The notes under the pieces were generated by a model. It made no database searches and was not told the DNA's origin. It saw nothing but the letters and a program-made list of their open reading frames with translations. A stretch of 64,000 nt of DNA from Megalonaias nervosa (taxonomy: Eukaryota > Mollusca > Bivalvia > Unionida > Unionidae), in NCBI GenBank assembly GCA_016617855.1, contig JAECUM010011114.1:1-64000 (forward strand), read 5' to 3'. The translations under genes and the position numbers were made by a program. Positions 12,301 to 27,000 of the stretch are shown here, piece by piece; position 1 is the first letter of the stretch, and every line of letters begins with the position of its first letter.

Positions 12301-15300
12301 GTGATAAAGTAACACTTTTGCATTCTAATCAGGTCAAAACAGAAGACTGAATTTTCGAAAAAAATATTAAATCCCATGAAAATTATCATTACAATAAAAT
12401 GTAATGAAACAAAAATAAAATAGAAAAGAATTTTAAAACTAATACACAAGTAATTAAATTACATATAGGTAACAGTTACAAGATAAGATTCTAATACGTT
12501 GCATTTATTGGTTTTTCATACTATGATATGGAAAGTTTACTTTGTATAACATGATTATATATTGCTTTAGAATTCTTTAGAATTAAAGGTTTGAAAGGAA
12601 ACAAAACTAATTTATTATGTTCATTATGTTGTTTCCATGTAGCAACATAATGCAGGTCAGGAAGTAAAGTTAGAATGTTTATTCTGTGGATTGGAAATGA
12701 CTTTGCATGCCAATTTATGATAATATAGTCCAACTTGTTTCATGTGATACATTTATGGTTTTGTACATGATCGTCTTTTCTGACTTAGATGTTTTGGAGC
12801 GTCTTGAAATAGAAACATCTTTAGATTTAGAAAATGCATGTTTTATAATCTAAAATGTTCTTTAATACCATTCAGTAACAGCGATGTCTGAACCTTGAAA
12901 AAATTAATTTCATCCTGGAAAAACCCTGAAATGACCTGGAAATTTATCTTTAGAAAAGCATGGGAACCATGGGAAAGTCACCAGTGTCATATACACCAAA
13001 TTCGGACAGTTGACCTTTCAACCATGAGTGCATTTGGATGTAATAATGTTGGATTTTTATATATGAATGCAGAGAAAGTACCAGGAGGAATTTAGGTTGC
13101 CTTTTTGAGACGTTGATCTTGATTACCAGAGCCTTTAGTTACAGTGCCTGTTGTTAGTTAAAGTATCTCTGCAATGTACGACACCGATCCTGATATGTAT
13201 GTCAACACCCCCCTCCCATCATGCATGTCTGGGTTGATGTCTAACATTGTAGGACTAGGGTTAAAGCAAAACACAAGTTGTTTATTTTCAGAATTGTCTT
13301 TGTAAACAATTAACCAATTACCTGGTATCTTTTACACTTTTACAACATATATAACATCTAGCCTAGGGAAGATGAATATGTGGACTATGAAATCTTACTG
13401 TATCCTCAAATGGTAGTAATATAAAACATCAATATTTAATTTATAATTCTAGCCACAACATTAGAATATTGTATGTTTTACATTGTAAAAACTGAAAGGT
13501 TTGTGTCAATTCAAACCTGTCCCAACAGTCAGCTTCTTTTAGCAGTTATGGCCATTCTAATTTCCCCCAGTGGTGTTTCCTAACCAGATGGTTTCTTCAG
13601 GTTTAAGTGGTTACTGGAGCATATCAACAGTGTTGCTGTATTCCTGCAAATTAAACTTTTGTCTGATGAGTATGTCTTTGTTTCGAAAAAGGAATAACAT
13701 ATGAATTTTTATGTAAACATTTTTCATCTCACTTGCACTCATCATACTCCAGTTGCACATTCATATGTTATGTCAAATTTGAAAGCGAGGCAGTTTTTGT
13801 TCTTAGAAACAGAGGGTCAAATCAATTTATTAGCTGGATGGTGAGAAATGTCATATAGTCGCAGCAGAAATGAAAGTCGCCTTTGATAACAGTGTGACAG
13901 GTATTGTTTGAAATCTTAATATTTTTTATATCTGGTGAAAAAAGTCAGTTTGTGCGGAAAGATACAAATTCCTCCCATTTCAGGTGTAAAAAGCAATAAC
14001 CACATTATGTTTATTTTCATTCTCTATTAGTCACAGGGTTTTTGCAAATGCCATCTCTTTTGATTTTGTTAAGTTGAGCACCTGGTTAATCTGGATATTG
14101 TTTTGAAATGAGAACACCCTTTTCTATGCCAAATTATGCAGAGTGACCAACCAAGAGTTAGTCCTCTGTTTCAGTCATATGTACCGGGTAGGCTGTCAAT
14201 TGGTAGTGAACTTAGTATTTTGTCATGGTGCACAATGCAAAGATCAATGGCTTTATTGTACTTTCTTATTTTAAGCATCAATGATTATATAATTTGTAGG
14301 ATGGATTAAAGTGAACATGATTCAGTAATATTTTGTGGAACAAAACTTTCTGAAAGAACAGAAATATTTTATGATTTTGTTGAATAGTGTACTAAATTAA
14401 ATCGGTTGATAATTATAATAATTAATAATTAATATGGTATTCAGTGCATGGCATTTGTTAAAAATCAAAGTCTGAAAGATGAATCTGCATACATACAGAG
14501 GTCACCTGTGCACAGTGGCCAGTTTGGCCTTTTCCTATGGATGTCTGCTTATTAAAAATGTGGGATCAGTGTGAGGTCAAGAGTTACACATCTCTTGGAA
14601 ATTCCATTTTTTTCCACTGACCATTTTTAGTAGGCTCTTGATCTTTGTATCGGATGAAAAGATAGTGATATGAAATGTACTAGTTTGCTGAAGATACAGT
14701 ATATTATGGTAAATGTGTGGCTCATTATTTAAGTTGGCAGGGGGTAATGTCAAAACTATGATATCTCCCATCAAATTTTATTGCAGATACATATTGTCAA
14801 CATGCCATATCCAGCATCAGATAATCGTGATGGTAAACATTTTAGGATTCATAGTACTCTGCTGTACTAAATTGCTTATTGTAACATGATATGCAGGTCT
14901 CGTGGCCTATATTTTCTTTGATGTCAAAGGTCAAACCAAATTTGGATTGCTATTAGTCTTTTTCTTCAATAAGTTATTTTTTTTCAAGTGAGGTTTTGAC
15001 TTGAAGTATGAAGAATAATAATACTTGTATAGGTTGTGAAATTTGGAATTGTGTGACCAAGCATTTTGGAAGTTGCTAAATGCAAGGTCCAGCCTGGTGT
15101 ATGTAAGCTTATTATGTAGTTTTGCCAGGCAAAAGTGTTGACAAGTTTTTGTGTATTAACAACAACGCAGTAGGAGATAGTTAAAATCTGCACAACATAA
15201 ATTAATTTTCTGACCAATATTCTTTTGCTTCACTTCCAGAATTTTACAGATGGCATTACAAACTTATTGATGGGGTATTATGAAAATGGAAAGTTTGATG

Positions 15301-18300
15301 AAGACGTTATATTGTTACGAATCTATGGTGAAGGAACTGAACTGATGATTGACAGAGACATGGAGAAGAAAAACATATTGGTTTTGAGTGAAGCAGGCTG
15401 CTGTCCACCATTATATGCAGAGTTTAACAATGGTATAGCATATGGATTTGTACATGGTCAGACATTAGATCCTGACACGGTGAGAGATCACAGAATAAAG
15501 AGGTAAATTTTTCATATAATGGTATCACAGTTCTGAGCAAAATTTTGACTTCCTGTAATTGTAAGTGAACAATTTTTGATCCTCACCAGGAACAGTTTTA
15601 GATCCACACCAATTTTGCTAGTAACAAAATGTTTGTTTGAACAAAACATTCTATCTTTATCTTACAAAACATTCTATCTTTACTTTATACCATAAAATGC
15701 TTGTTATAGCAGAAATTTATGTCGGTGAGTTTTGTTGAAAAGCAAGGAAATGCTAAATCAGTTCGTCAGTTTACAAGGTTTTCAATAGATGTGTACCCAC
15801 TGGGTTTGATGTGTGGAATTTAAAAATGACCCATTTTTGACACATGGAAAATTTGACTTGTGGGCCTTTTTGAGGCATGTAGATTTGGGCAGGAAAATCA
15901 ACTGTAATTAACCTTGATTCGCTTCCAGCTTAATTTCTTACTAAGAGTATGCTGTCCATAAGAAATTTTACTGTAGGAGGTACTGATTGACATCTGCTTG
16001 ACAATAGTTTAGACCTTGATGGCCAATAATATCGCACCAGTGGAAGATATACATATATATACAGAGCTGACAGTTCACTGATGTTAGGCTTGGGTGCAAC
16101 TGATTTAGGTTGGATTGTTTTGAGATTACATTTGAAGTTTATAATGGAGGAAGAGGAAACAATTATAACATGAATGGACTGCATTTTGATCAGATATCAG
16201 CATTGGTATGTTTGGACATCAAATTATAATCAACTATTCAGAACTGGAGCATATCATTATGGTGGCTCGCAAAGCCGGTTGTCAATGGAAGTGGATCAAC
16301 TGTAATTGTTTTATTGGCAAGTTGCTTCATTTAACAGGATGTTTAAAAGTTTGGAATCATTTATGACTTCACCAGATTCATTTTTGATAAACTGTTGGCA
16401 TTTGTTTGATTGCACTTTAAATTATAATCAGTTAGACAAAATGGGAATATATGGCTTCTTGCTAAGCTAGTTTTTGGTGTGGGATTGTGTTTTATTGGTG
16501 ATTAATTTGCTTAAATCAGCAAAACATTTAAAACCATGAACATTTTAATTAATGTATCATTCAGAAGAAAATTGAATGGACATAACACTCAGTGCATACA
16601 TCTGAACTTTAAAATCACAATGGTGCAAAGAAGTTTATTTTCTTTTCTGTCTCTGTCTCGGAAACGACCTGGCGGTGATGAGTTATCTCACCCTGAAACT
16701 CGAAAGAAACAGAAAGATAGTGTCAGCTCTGAGGAGAAGAAGAAGAGTCAATCTCCGAAATTTGTTTGAAAATTTAAGGACGAGTGGAAAAGTGAACTGA
16801 CAATTCTGTGATGTACATCCTTGATATTTTAATAATATACATAACCTTCATAGTTGCATTGGTATATTTTTGCATATAAAATGATTTGAGCAGTTGATAA
16901 TAGAATATGTTAAAACATTGAAAGTATAATAAAGTTTAAAATAATCCGCTGTCTGTTTCATATACAAAACATACACACAGTAACATGTAGTTAGAAAGAA
17001 AAACACTTTTACAAAAATGAGATTGTATATTTCTTACAAAATACTGTACAGGTATTTCTCATTATTCAGCATGAGAGAATAAATTTTAAACATCATTTGT
17101 TTCCACCAATAACGAGGAATCACAGCTATGGGGTCATGACTGTCCAAAGGAATTGACTCTCGAGATGTTAGTTTTGACTCTTGAGATTTTCATTTTGACT
17201 CTGGAGATTTTGTGGTCAAGGGTCTACTGAATCTTCAGTTTGGAAATCTATTGAGAACCCTGGAGTTTATATGGAGCAGTACAAATAAAAATGAGAATCG
17301 TGCTTTATAGATTTATAGAAAATTCACAGTGAAGGATGTGTAGTTTTCATTTCCATATAACAAATGTACATCTCAGAATCTCCATATGTAAAATTGCCTT
17401 AAACAACATATTTTCAAGAGTATTGTGAATTGACTTTCTATCTTGTTGCACCAATTTTGTGGATTTCAAGATTGCTACAAATAGTGGAAGTAAAGACGTA
17501 ACTATACATATGTAGTCCATATTGCTTCCTCATTACAGTTGTCAGTATTTTAACTGAGGCATGAAAATTGATATCAATGAAAATGAATTACAAGTAAGTA
17601 CATATATATTTGCAGATTATAAATTTATATCCCTGCTGATTAATTAGTTTAGGGTAACAAAGAAAATTTGTATTAAATACAAGATTTAACATTCTACTAT
17701 GACTGTAATTTACTATGGGTTAAGTCTCTGCTGTTGAAACTATGAAACTATTGCATTTTTGATTGAAGTATGGTGCCAAGCATTTATGAAACCATTGAAT
17801 ATTTGACTGAAATATGGTTCCAAGCATTTATGAAACCATTGAATATTTGACTGAAGTAAGGTTCCAAGCATTTATGAAACCATTGAATATTTGACTGAAG
17901 TAAGGTTCCAAGCATTTATGAAACCATTGAATATTTGACTGAAGTAAGGTTCCAAAGCTTTATGAAACCACTGAATACTTGACTGAAGTAAGGTTCCATG
18001 GCTTTATGAAACCGTTGAATTTTTTGCTGAAGTATGGTGCCAGGGCTTTACGAAACCATTGAATGTTTGACTGAAATATGGTGCCAAGGCTTTACGAAAC
18101 CATTGAATGTTTGACTGAAATATGGTGCCAAGGCTTTATGAAACCATTGAATGTTTGACTGAAGTAAGGTGCCAGGGCTTTATGAAACCATTGAATGTTT
18201 GACTGAAATATGGTGCCAAGGCTTTATAAAACTGTTAAATGTTTGACTGAAGTAAGGTGCCAGGGCTTTATGAAACATTGAATTTTTTGCTGAAGTATGG

Positions 18301-21012
18301 TGCCAGGGCTTTATGAAACCATTGAATGTTTGACTGAAATATGGTGCCAAGGCTTTATGAAACCATTGAATTTTTGACTGAAGTAAGGTTCCATGGCTTT
18401 ATGAAACCGTTGAATACTTGACTGAAGTAAGGTTCCATGGCTTTATGAAACCGTTGAATACTTGACTGAAGTAAGGTTCCATGGCTTTATGAAACCGTTG
18501 AATACTTGACTGAAGTAAGGTTCCATGGCTTTATGAAACCATTGAATTTTTGACTGAAGTATGGTGCCAGGGCTTTATGAAACCGTTGAATACTTGACTG
18601 AAGTAAAGTTCCATGGCTTTATGAAACCGTTGAATACTTGACTGAAGTAAGGTTCCATGGCTTTATGAAACCGTTGAATACTTGACTGAAGTAAGGTTCC
18701 ATGGCTTTATGAAACCGTTGAATACTTGACTGAAGTAAGGTTCCATGGCATTATGAAACCGTTGAATACTTGACTGAAGTAAGGTTCCATGGCTTTATGA
18801 AACCATTGAATTTTTGACTGAAGTATGGTGCCAGGGCTTTATGAAACCGTTGAATACTTGACTGAAGTAAAGTTCCATGGCTTTATGAAACCGTTGAATT
18901 TTTGACTGAAGTATGGTGCCAGGGCTTTACGAAACCATTGAATGTTTGACTGAAGTATGGTGCCAGGGCTTTATGAAACCATTGAATGTTTGACTGAAAT
19001 ATGGTGCCAAGGCTTTATGAAACCATTGAATATTTGACTGAAGTAAGGTGCCAGGGCTTTATAAAACCATTGAATGTTTGACTGAAGTATGGTGCCAGGG
19101 CTTTATGAAACCATTGAATGTTTGACTGAAGTATGGTGCCAAGGCTTTATAAAACCATTGAATGTTTGACTGAAATATGGTGCCAAGGCTTTATAAAACT
19201 GTTAAATGTTTGACTGAAGTAAGGTGCCAAGGCTTTATGAAACCATTGAATGTTTGACTGAAGTATGGTGCCAGGGCTTTATGAAACCATTGAATGTTTG
19301 ACTGAAGTAAGGTGCCAAGGCTTTATGAAACCATTGAATTTTTGACTGAAGTATGGTGCCAGGGCTTTATGAAACCATTGAATGTTTGACTGAAGTATGG
19401 TGCCAGGGCTTTATGAAACCATTGAATGTTTGACTGAAATATGGTGCCAAGGCTTTATGAAACCATTGAATATTTGACTGAAGTAAGGTGCCAAGGCTTT
19501 ATGAAACCATTGAATTTTTGACTGAAGTATGGTGCCAGGGCTTTATGAAACCATTGAATGTTTGACTGAAATATGGTGCCAAGGCTTTATAAAACTGTTA
19601 AATGTTTGACTTAAGTAAGGTGCCAAGGCTTTATGAAACCATTGAATTTTTGACTGAAGTATGGTGCCAGGGTTTTATGAAACCATTGAATGTTTGGCTG
19701 AAATATGGTGCCAAGGCTTTATAAAACTGTTAAATGTTTGAGGTATGGTTCCAAGGCTTTATGAACCGTATGAAAACTTCTGCCCTGACTTTAACCAGAT
19801 TCCAGGTGGAATTTTTAAGCGGATTTCACCTAAAGCCTAGATTCCACTTATTATAAATTTTAGGTGGATTCAAGGTGGAATATGGCCCGAAATATGCAAA
19901 TTACTCCATCTATTATTAGGAGGAATCTGTTTAGTCCGCCTACTAGGCGGAATTTGTTTATTCCTTCTACTATGTGGAATCTGTTTATTCTGCTTATTTA
20001 GCCTAGATTCCCCTTATTATCACTTTTAGGCAGATTCAGGGCTCAAAATATGCAAATTACTCTGTCTGTTAATAGGCGGAATCTTTTCTTCTGCCTAATT
20101 AGATGGAAATACCTGCAGAAACCATCCAGTAATGAAAACATCAAAATGTTATTCCACCTTGCAGACTTTAGGTTGATTTCTGGCAGAATTTTAGGCAAAA
20201 TATGCAGATCAGTTGTCCTAAGATTCTGCTTAAACAAAAAAATCCATCTAAGATTTCCACCTGAAATAAAATTCTACCTGAAAAAAAACCGCCTGAAACT
20301 TCCACCTGAAATAAAAATCCACCTTAGGTTTCTGTCTAAAAACAGGCTGCCTAAAATATCTACATAAATACCATCCAATAAAAAATCTGCTTCACATTTC
20401 TATTAAACTGCCAAATGATTCTTAGACATTATTGGGAATCAATGATAAATATTCCCAATAATTTGTAAAATGGATCATAAATTTTATTGTGACAGAAATT
20501 ATCAAATAAGATTTAGGTTTTTCTTGTCCTCATTTTCTTTCTTGCATACAAAACCTAATCCGTGATAGCATCATTTAAGTCTTTTTTATTTCACCTCAAG
20601 TTTGGTGAGATTTCGTAAATATTTTTACCAAAACTTTCCTTGACATTTTGGCGACACGTCACTAAAATTTCACTGAAATACTTGAGATTTCACAAAACTC
20701 TGACCAAAACATTCACTGAAATTCTGGTGAGGATTCACAAACATTATGGCCAGAATTTTCACTTAAGTTTTGCCGAGATCTCTAACATTTCGTTTTGTGA
20801 GTTTACTATAACTTTGGCAAGATTTCACTAAAATTTTGATCATTATATAGTATTTTACTGAAGTTTCAGGAATTTTTCAGACATTTCAAAAGGTTTCAAA
20901 TAAATAATGGATATGAATTAAACAGGACTTTATTAACCAAGGTGATGTTTCAGTGTACATAAAACAAAATTATACAGATGTAATTATATGACATCCAAGG
21001 CAAGAGAGATGG

Positions 21013-21055
<43 letters not shown>

Positions 21056-23566
21056 CTTTATTTAGAGAAGGTAACTCACTCAGTTACAGAACTAATCTAC
21101 CTTGAGGCCTTCTATCTGTTATGTACAATATATACAGTATATACAACATGATGAGAAGAATCTGGCTTGACACTAAATAATTAAGTGATTTTAAAAATCA
21201 AATTATCAAGCCTGGAACATATGCACAGGCATCTGTGAACACATAAACATATATAAAATGTAAAATATTATCCTGCATTGAAAAATTCAACTCTGAAAAA
21301 AATGATGCAAAATTGCAGAAAAGCATCCATTTGAGACATTGATTATGAAAAGAAGAAATGCTAGGAGCCTGCCTTTTGTCACTATTGTACTGCAGACTTG
21401 ATTTTTGATTACCTTGGAACTACCATAGATAATTTCATCAAGTTCCCATCACTACCTATGATGAGTATTTTCCAAACTTCTCAGAACTTTGGCTTGGAAA
21501 GTTTGGTAACTAACACTGAGGCAGATACTTGAGAATTTTGATAAATTTTTGCTTTAAAATTAGCTGAATAGTTGACTATCAAAACTTTAGTTTATATCAC
21601 ACTAACAATCTTGACAGATTCTTTTTCCTTTCTTTTTTTAAAAAAAACAGATTGATAGCAGAAGAGATGTGTAGAATGCATTATGTAAAACCGGAAGGAA
21701 GGGAACCAAAGCCAGAATTGTTTAGTAAGCTCCAGAAGTTTCTAAATATATATCCAGATCGGCTTGACACGCCAGAAAAACAGAAAAGGTAAGACTAATT
21801 CCATTAATGTATCTTCAAGCCATTTCCTAAGTTCCTTCCAACTGTGAATGGCACAGGCACAGATCTGGGAATGTATTATGTGCTAGCAGATCTGGATCTA
21901 TGCAGTTTGTTATGAGCAAGATGACAGATTTGGATCTGTGTTGTTTCTGGTTGGACTTGATTTATAATTGAGTATAATGTCTCATAGTTACAAAAGTGAC
22001 TCTGTATGAGATACTATGCAGAAGTATTTGTCAAACATATTTTTTGTATGAAATTTTCATTTTTTATATTGTCTTTGGTAGGTGAAGAAAGATTTATTTA
22101 TGATGGCAGGCAAATTGATTCAGAACTATACATTTTGATTTCCGTATTAGGACAGGCACATTGACTTGGAAGTATACATTTTGATGGTTGTATTAGGACA
22201 TGCACATTGACTTGGAAGTATACATTTTGATGGCTGTATTAGGTCAGGCACATTGACATGGAAGTATACATTTTGATGGCTGTATTAGGTCAGGCACATT
22301 GACATGGAAGTATACATTTTGATGGCTGTATTAGGTCAGGCACATTGACATGGAAGTATACATTTTGATGGCTGTTAACAATGAGCTTTTTAATACTGTA
22401 CTGGTATTTTTATTAAATAAACACAACTCAGTTGTGTCAGTGCCTTATATATTCTCATAAAAGTTGAGTCCAACTGTGAACAAACATTGAACCTGAATTT
22501 ATGGCTCATTAAGCAGTGGCAGTTATGGTTCTGCACAGTTTGCAGTAGGACTGGGTGTATACGGGAATATATATATGGTATGTTAAAAGCACAGAGGTAA
22601 ATTTTTACATTGTTTACAATAAACAGAATAACTAATACAGTATGTTGTATACATTCTGCAATATCATTTGATTCTTGTAAAACAAAATTAGTGATAGAAA
22701 GAATATCTCATTATTCACTAAGATAAGATAACTTGTACATTGTATTCTCAACATGTGAAATGCATGAATGTTCCAGGTTTGTATGAAGTTGTTTGAATGA
22801 TTTGGTTTAATTCACAGTTTTCTAAGTACAACTAAAGGTATAGTCTAGTTTGTTTTTTTTTATAAAACCCGTATCCTTGAATCCATTGATCATGTCAAAA
22901 TATTCATCTACCACCCTCACCCCCGACAGTTTGTAACCCCCTATGGCGCTTGTACTTTTTACCTCTTTGACACTTCACACGCAGTGACATCAGTTTCTAA
23001 AAATAGATTTTCAGACAAGGCAAACCAGCATAATGGTGACCAGTGATACTTTCTGTATTATTGTTCTTACTGAAAACAATGTACCAGGTGCTAAATTTGT
23101 TCATCCGAATATAGATGAACATTCCAATATTCAGTTACAGCGATGATTAGAATGCAGAGGCCTGCCCAAAAACGGAAAGAGAAGCATACTGCTTAAAAGG
23201 TGCGTACTATACAAGTCGGGACCTAGTTTATGTCTTCTGGACTATGATCGTTTCTTGAATCGTGCATTTTGTATCTTGAATTTTCAGTACTCTTCTGTAT
23301 GCAAGTGTTGTAAATAACAGAAATGTCGATTTTTTTTTCCCCTATCTACAGTGTATTTTATGTATACAGTAATCATACAAACTAGAAGTCACTTTGACAT
23401 GTTTGAATTATAACTGTACGTTCTTGTATGGTTTTGTACCGTTTGAAACATTAAGACACCCCATAACACCCACCATTACCTTAATATTCAAATTTACAAG
23501 TAAATTTATTATTTTTGTTGTTATTATTGTTGCTGTTGTTCCAGTGCTTATATTATCCTTTCAGTA

Positions 23567-23606
<40 letters not shown>

Positions 23607-24036
23607 CACAAATCATCCCAGTAATTTTGTCATAATTGAATGGATATATAAGTAATAAAAGTTACTGTTTTCTGGTGGGCTTTTTGCTATTGTTAATCTT
23701 CTACTCATTATTATCATCATTATTATTATCGCAAATAATCCCGGTAATTTTGTCATAATTGCATTGTTTTCTGGTGGGCTTTTTGCTATTGTTAATCTTC
23801 TACTCATTATTATCATCATTATTATTATTGCAAATAATCCCGGTAATTTTGTCATAATTGCATTGTTTTCTGGTGGGCTTTTTGCTATTGTTAATCTTCT
23901 ACTCATTATTATCATTATTATTATTATCGCAAATAATCCCAGTAATTTTGTCATAATTGCATGGGTATGTAAGTAATAAAAGTTACTGTTATATGTGTTA
24001 ATGATTATTTTTGCTTTTGTTATTTTTCTAATTATA

Positions 24037-24080
<44 letters not shown>

Positions 24081-27000
24081 GTTGTTGTTGTTGTTGTTCT
24101 TGACAGAGTTCAAGACTGGCTTTCTCTTCTGCTGCATCTGAACTATAAAAAGTAAAAAAGAAAATAAATAAAAACGTTATGATGAAAAGAATAAATAGCA
24201 CTCAGTTTGTTAACACTGATACTGTTCTTGGTATTCCATAAATTTGTAAGTACATGTATTCTGTGTGTGGTAAAACTGTCAAGTGTGGTCAAGCTTTGTA
24301 AAGTTAAAAATAACATATGTGTCTTCACATTTTATTCTAGTCACTGACTGCTGAACCAAATGTTTGTTTGTTTTTTCTAACAAGTCAACATTTCTCATAA
24401 TAACTTGTAAAAATAAGGTAACATTTAAATATTAATGCAATGTAACATATATCATCTTCATATTTTTTAAACAAAAATAGATGTATACCTTTCCCCTTTC
24501 TACTATATTTGTAGTTGTTTTAATTAACTAATAAATTATTTATTATTATTATTATTAGTGTTATTATTATTATTATTATTATTATTGATGGTATTCAGGT
24601 TGTTTTGTCTTAAGAACTGTGCTGATTCCTCTAATGATACAACCTCTGTTGGAGAAATTAGAGAGAGAAAGAAAAGAAAAAATACGTACTATGACTCCCA
24701 ATTTAATTGGGTCTGGATGTTCCTTGGTGGGTCCATTTCCACCAACAAAGTGCAAACTACATATATATGTATCCTTTGTCACATTTTTTATGGTAAAATC
24801 ACATTAGCCGCAATGGTGTACCCATCGCATACACCCTTCTCTCTCCTTGTCAGGCTTTGGAAAATCGTTTCCAAATCCAGTGAACCAAACACCATCTTAC
24901 TGATATCTCGAATCACTTGAACATGAACCATAGCAACAATGCTTAGAGGTCACCATATTAAATAATTACTTTTCCAGAAGAATATATAGCTTGTTATAAA
25001 TTTCAAAATGCTGCCAGCATCCGTGTTACTACGCGTCCTTAGCGGCTTTGTCCGAAAACAATATGGCTGCAGCCGGGGCAATGACATCATGGTTTATTTT
25101 TAGCACAAGGGTGAGTTAAGTACAAGTGCCATTAAGAAAAACAAAAACTACAAACATTAGCAATATAAAAAATGCACAGATTTTAATCTTTTCATTCATC
25201 AATTTGTAACTTATCATCACCATGGAGTTTCTAACATTGCCATCTTGTTCACCATCCAGACAAAAGGGGAGTTTCTTTACTAACACTTTTGCCATATTTG
25301 CATGGGCAAGTCTGTTTTCTTTAGACTATAAGTCTTTTGTAGTTTGCTGTCTTTGATAATTTTCAAATAATTCATAAATTATTGTAACTTTCAGACTTGT
25401 GTCCTTTTTGATCATGTGTTTATAAGAGTTACACTGTTCTATTTTGTTTCATTTTTGAATAGAAATATAAAAACTAGACATTGCAAATATTGGATGCAGA
25501 TGACACAATATTTACTGAAAATGGACTGTTCTTAGAACCAGAAAAAGACGACGAGCAGTCTGGTTGTTTACATTGACAGCTTCCATTTGGTTTCAAATGT
25601 GAACAAGATGATAATATTAGGGGCCCCCAGGCAACAGTGAGGTGAGAAATTAGAAATTGATGAATGAAATGACTAAGTAAGTTTTGTGCACTTTTTATAT
25701 CCTTTAAATTTAAAATCATTTAAAATTGCTAGGATGGTGTACAGTCTGACGGGAGTGTAGGTAAATACTCTATTCTAACGACACCCACACGAGTGAGAAC
25801 AGCTTACTATTTACTAATGTGTAATGCCTACCTAACTAACAGGGATTTCCCTTAATTTTGAAAAGTGAGAGTCCGGGACTCCAGGCTTTTAAAATGGAGA
25901 GTCACAGTGAAAATCCTGGTAGTCCCCAACCAAATGATAGAGTACCAGCCCCAGTGTAAGAACTAAATATATTCTGAATTATACTTTATGAAATAGAACA
26001 ATTTAAGAAAATTATTTACATTTTTAGGATAAAATAAAAACTATGTTGTTTTTTTTATGTTATATTGTGCAGAGAGGGATTTTCTGTATCTGCATTGGAT
26101 AGGGCGAGAAAGCATGAAATAAAACAGAGCTGTTTTATTTATGCTTGTGAACAGAGCCATTTTGTTTCAAAGGATTGATGTGTTGATTATACTGTGCAGA
26201 GGGAAAAATGGAAGAAGGGCAGACAGACAGTTTGATCATATTAGTGTCATAAACGTGAGAATCATGATATGTATAAATGACAGTTCATTTAAAAGATATT
26301 TATTGCAAACACAAAAGCAATCTGACATATAGCAAATAAATGATCTGTTTCATGTCTGGAAGGCAACATACATTAAATTTTGAATTACTTAACCTTATTG
26401 CATATATTATTAACCAGCCCAAAAAATTTTGGACGGATTCAATGACTGTCATTCTTGGCCAGGTAATAAACAGTCCTAATCTGTGCTTCCTTGAAATGGT
26501 CCTAAACAGTCTGGATCTGTGCTGCCTTGTCATGGTCCTAAACAGTCCTGATCTGATACCTTGGCATGGTCCTAAACAGTCCAGATCTGTGCACTTTAGC
26601 ATGGTCCTTGTCTGCCTCCTCGTCAACATTTGGTTAAAGCAGAATTGGTAATATTGCCTTTTTTCTTCAAAGCACAGCATACACATGTCCTAGGTTTGTC
26701 TCATGTCAGGCAAATGCAGAAAACTGAAAAATTTGTACATCCAATAATGAAAGAGTTCATCTTTCTGCACTGTGCACCCAAGGAACAAACATCACATATG
26801 TCTGACATCATTCTTTTCTCTCTTTGCCAAATGAATTTCTCTACCCAGTCTTACACATTTGTCTTTTCCTTGACTTCTGGCCATCATTTATCTTACCAAC
26901 CTCGTTCTGAAGTCTCATTCATTCTGAAGATGCATTGGAGACTTCTGGCATGCAAGTTGCTGGACTTTTTCCAAACCATCTTTGCAGAGAAAGCTGACTC

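Larger units (their letters stand above)
6145..12474 (-). mobile_element. Gmr1-like Ty3/Gypsy LTR retrotransposon, decayed, antisense to ETNK
   Basis: Two LTRs of about 938 bp (6145-7083 and 11538-12474), both TGTTAC...GTAACA, bound the element. Direct repeats GTTA (6141-6144 and 12475-12478) give a 4-bp target-site duplication. On the minus strand the order is gag, zinc knuckle and protease, integrase zinc-binding and GPY/F domains, reverse transcriptase, RNase H, polypurine tract, LTR. Integrase before reverse transcriptase is the order of Gmr1-like elements, not of ordinary Gypsy. LTRs differ at roughly 6% of sites by eye, so the insertion is not recent. Frameshifts and an internal deletion make it inactive. 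Confidence 0.9.

Noticed and set aside
23613..24137. 174-codon frame with poly-Asn
   Set aside because: It comes from (ATT)n microsatellites and a 99-bp tandem repeat.
24558..24920. 120-codon frame in intron 3
   Set aside because: It starts in an (ATT)n tract and shows no domain.
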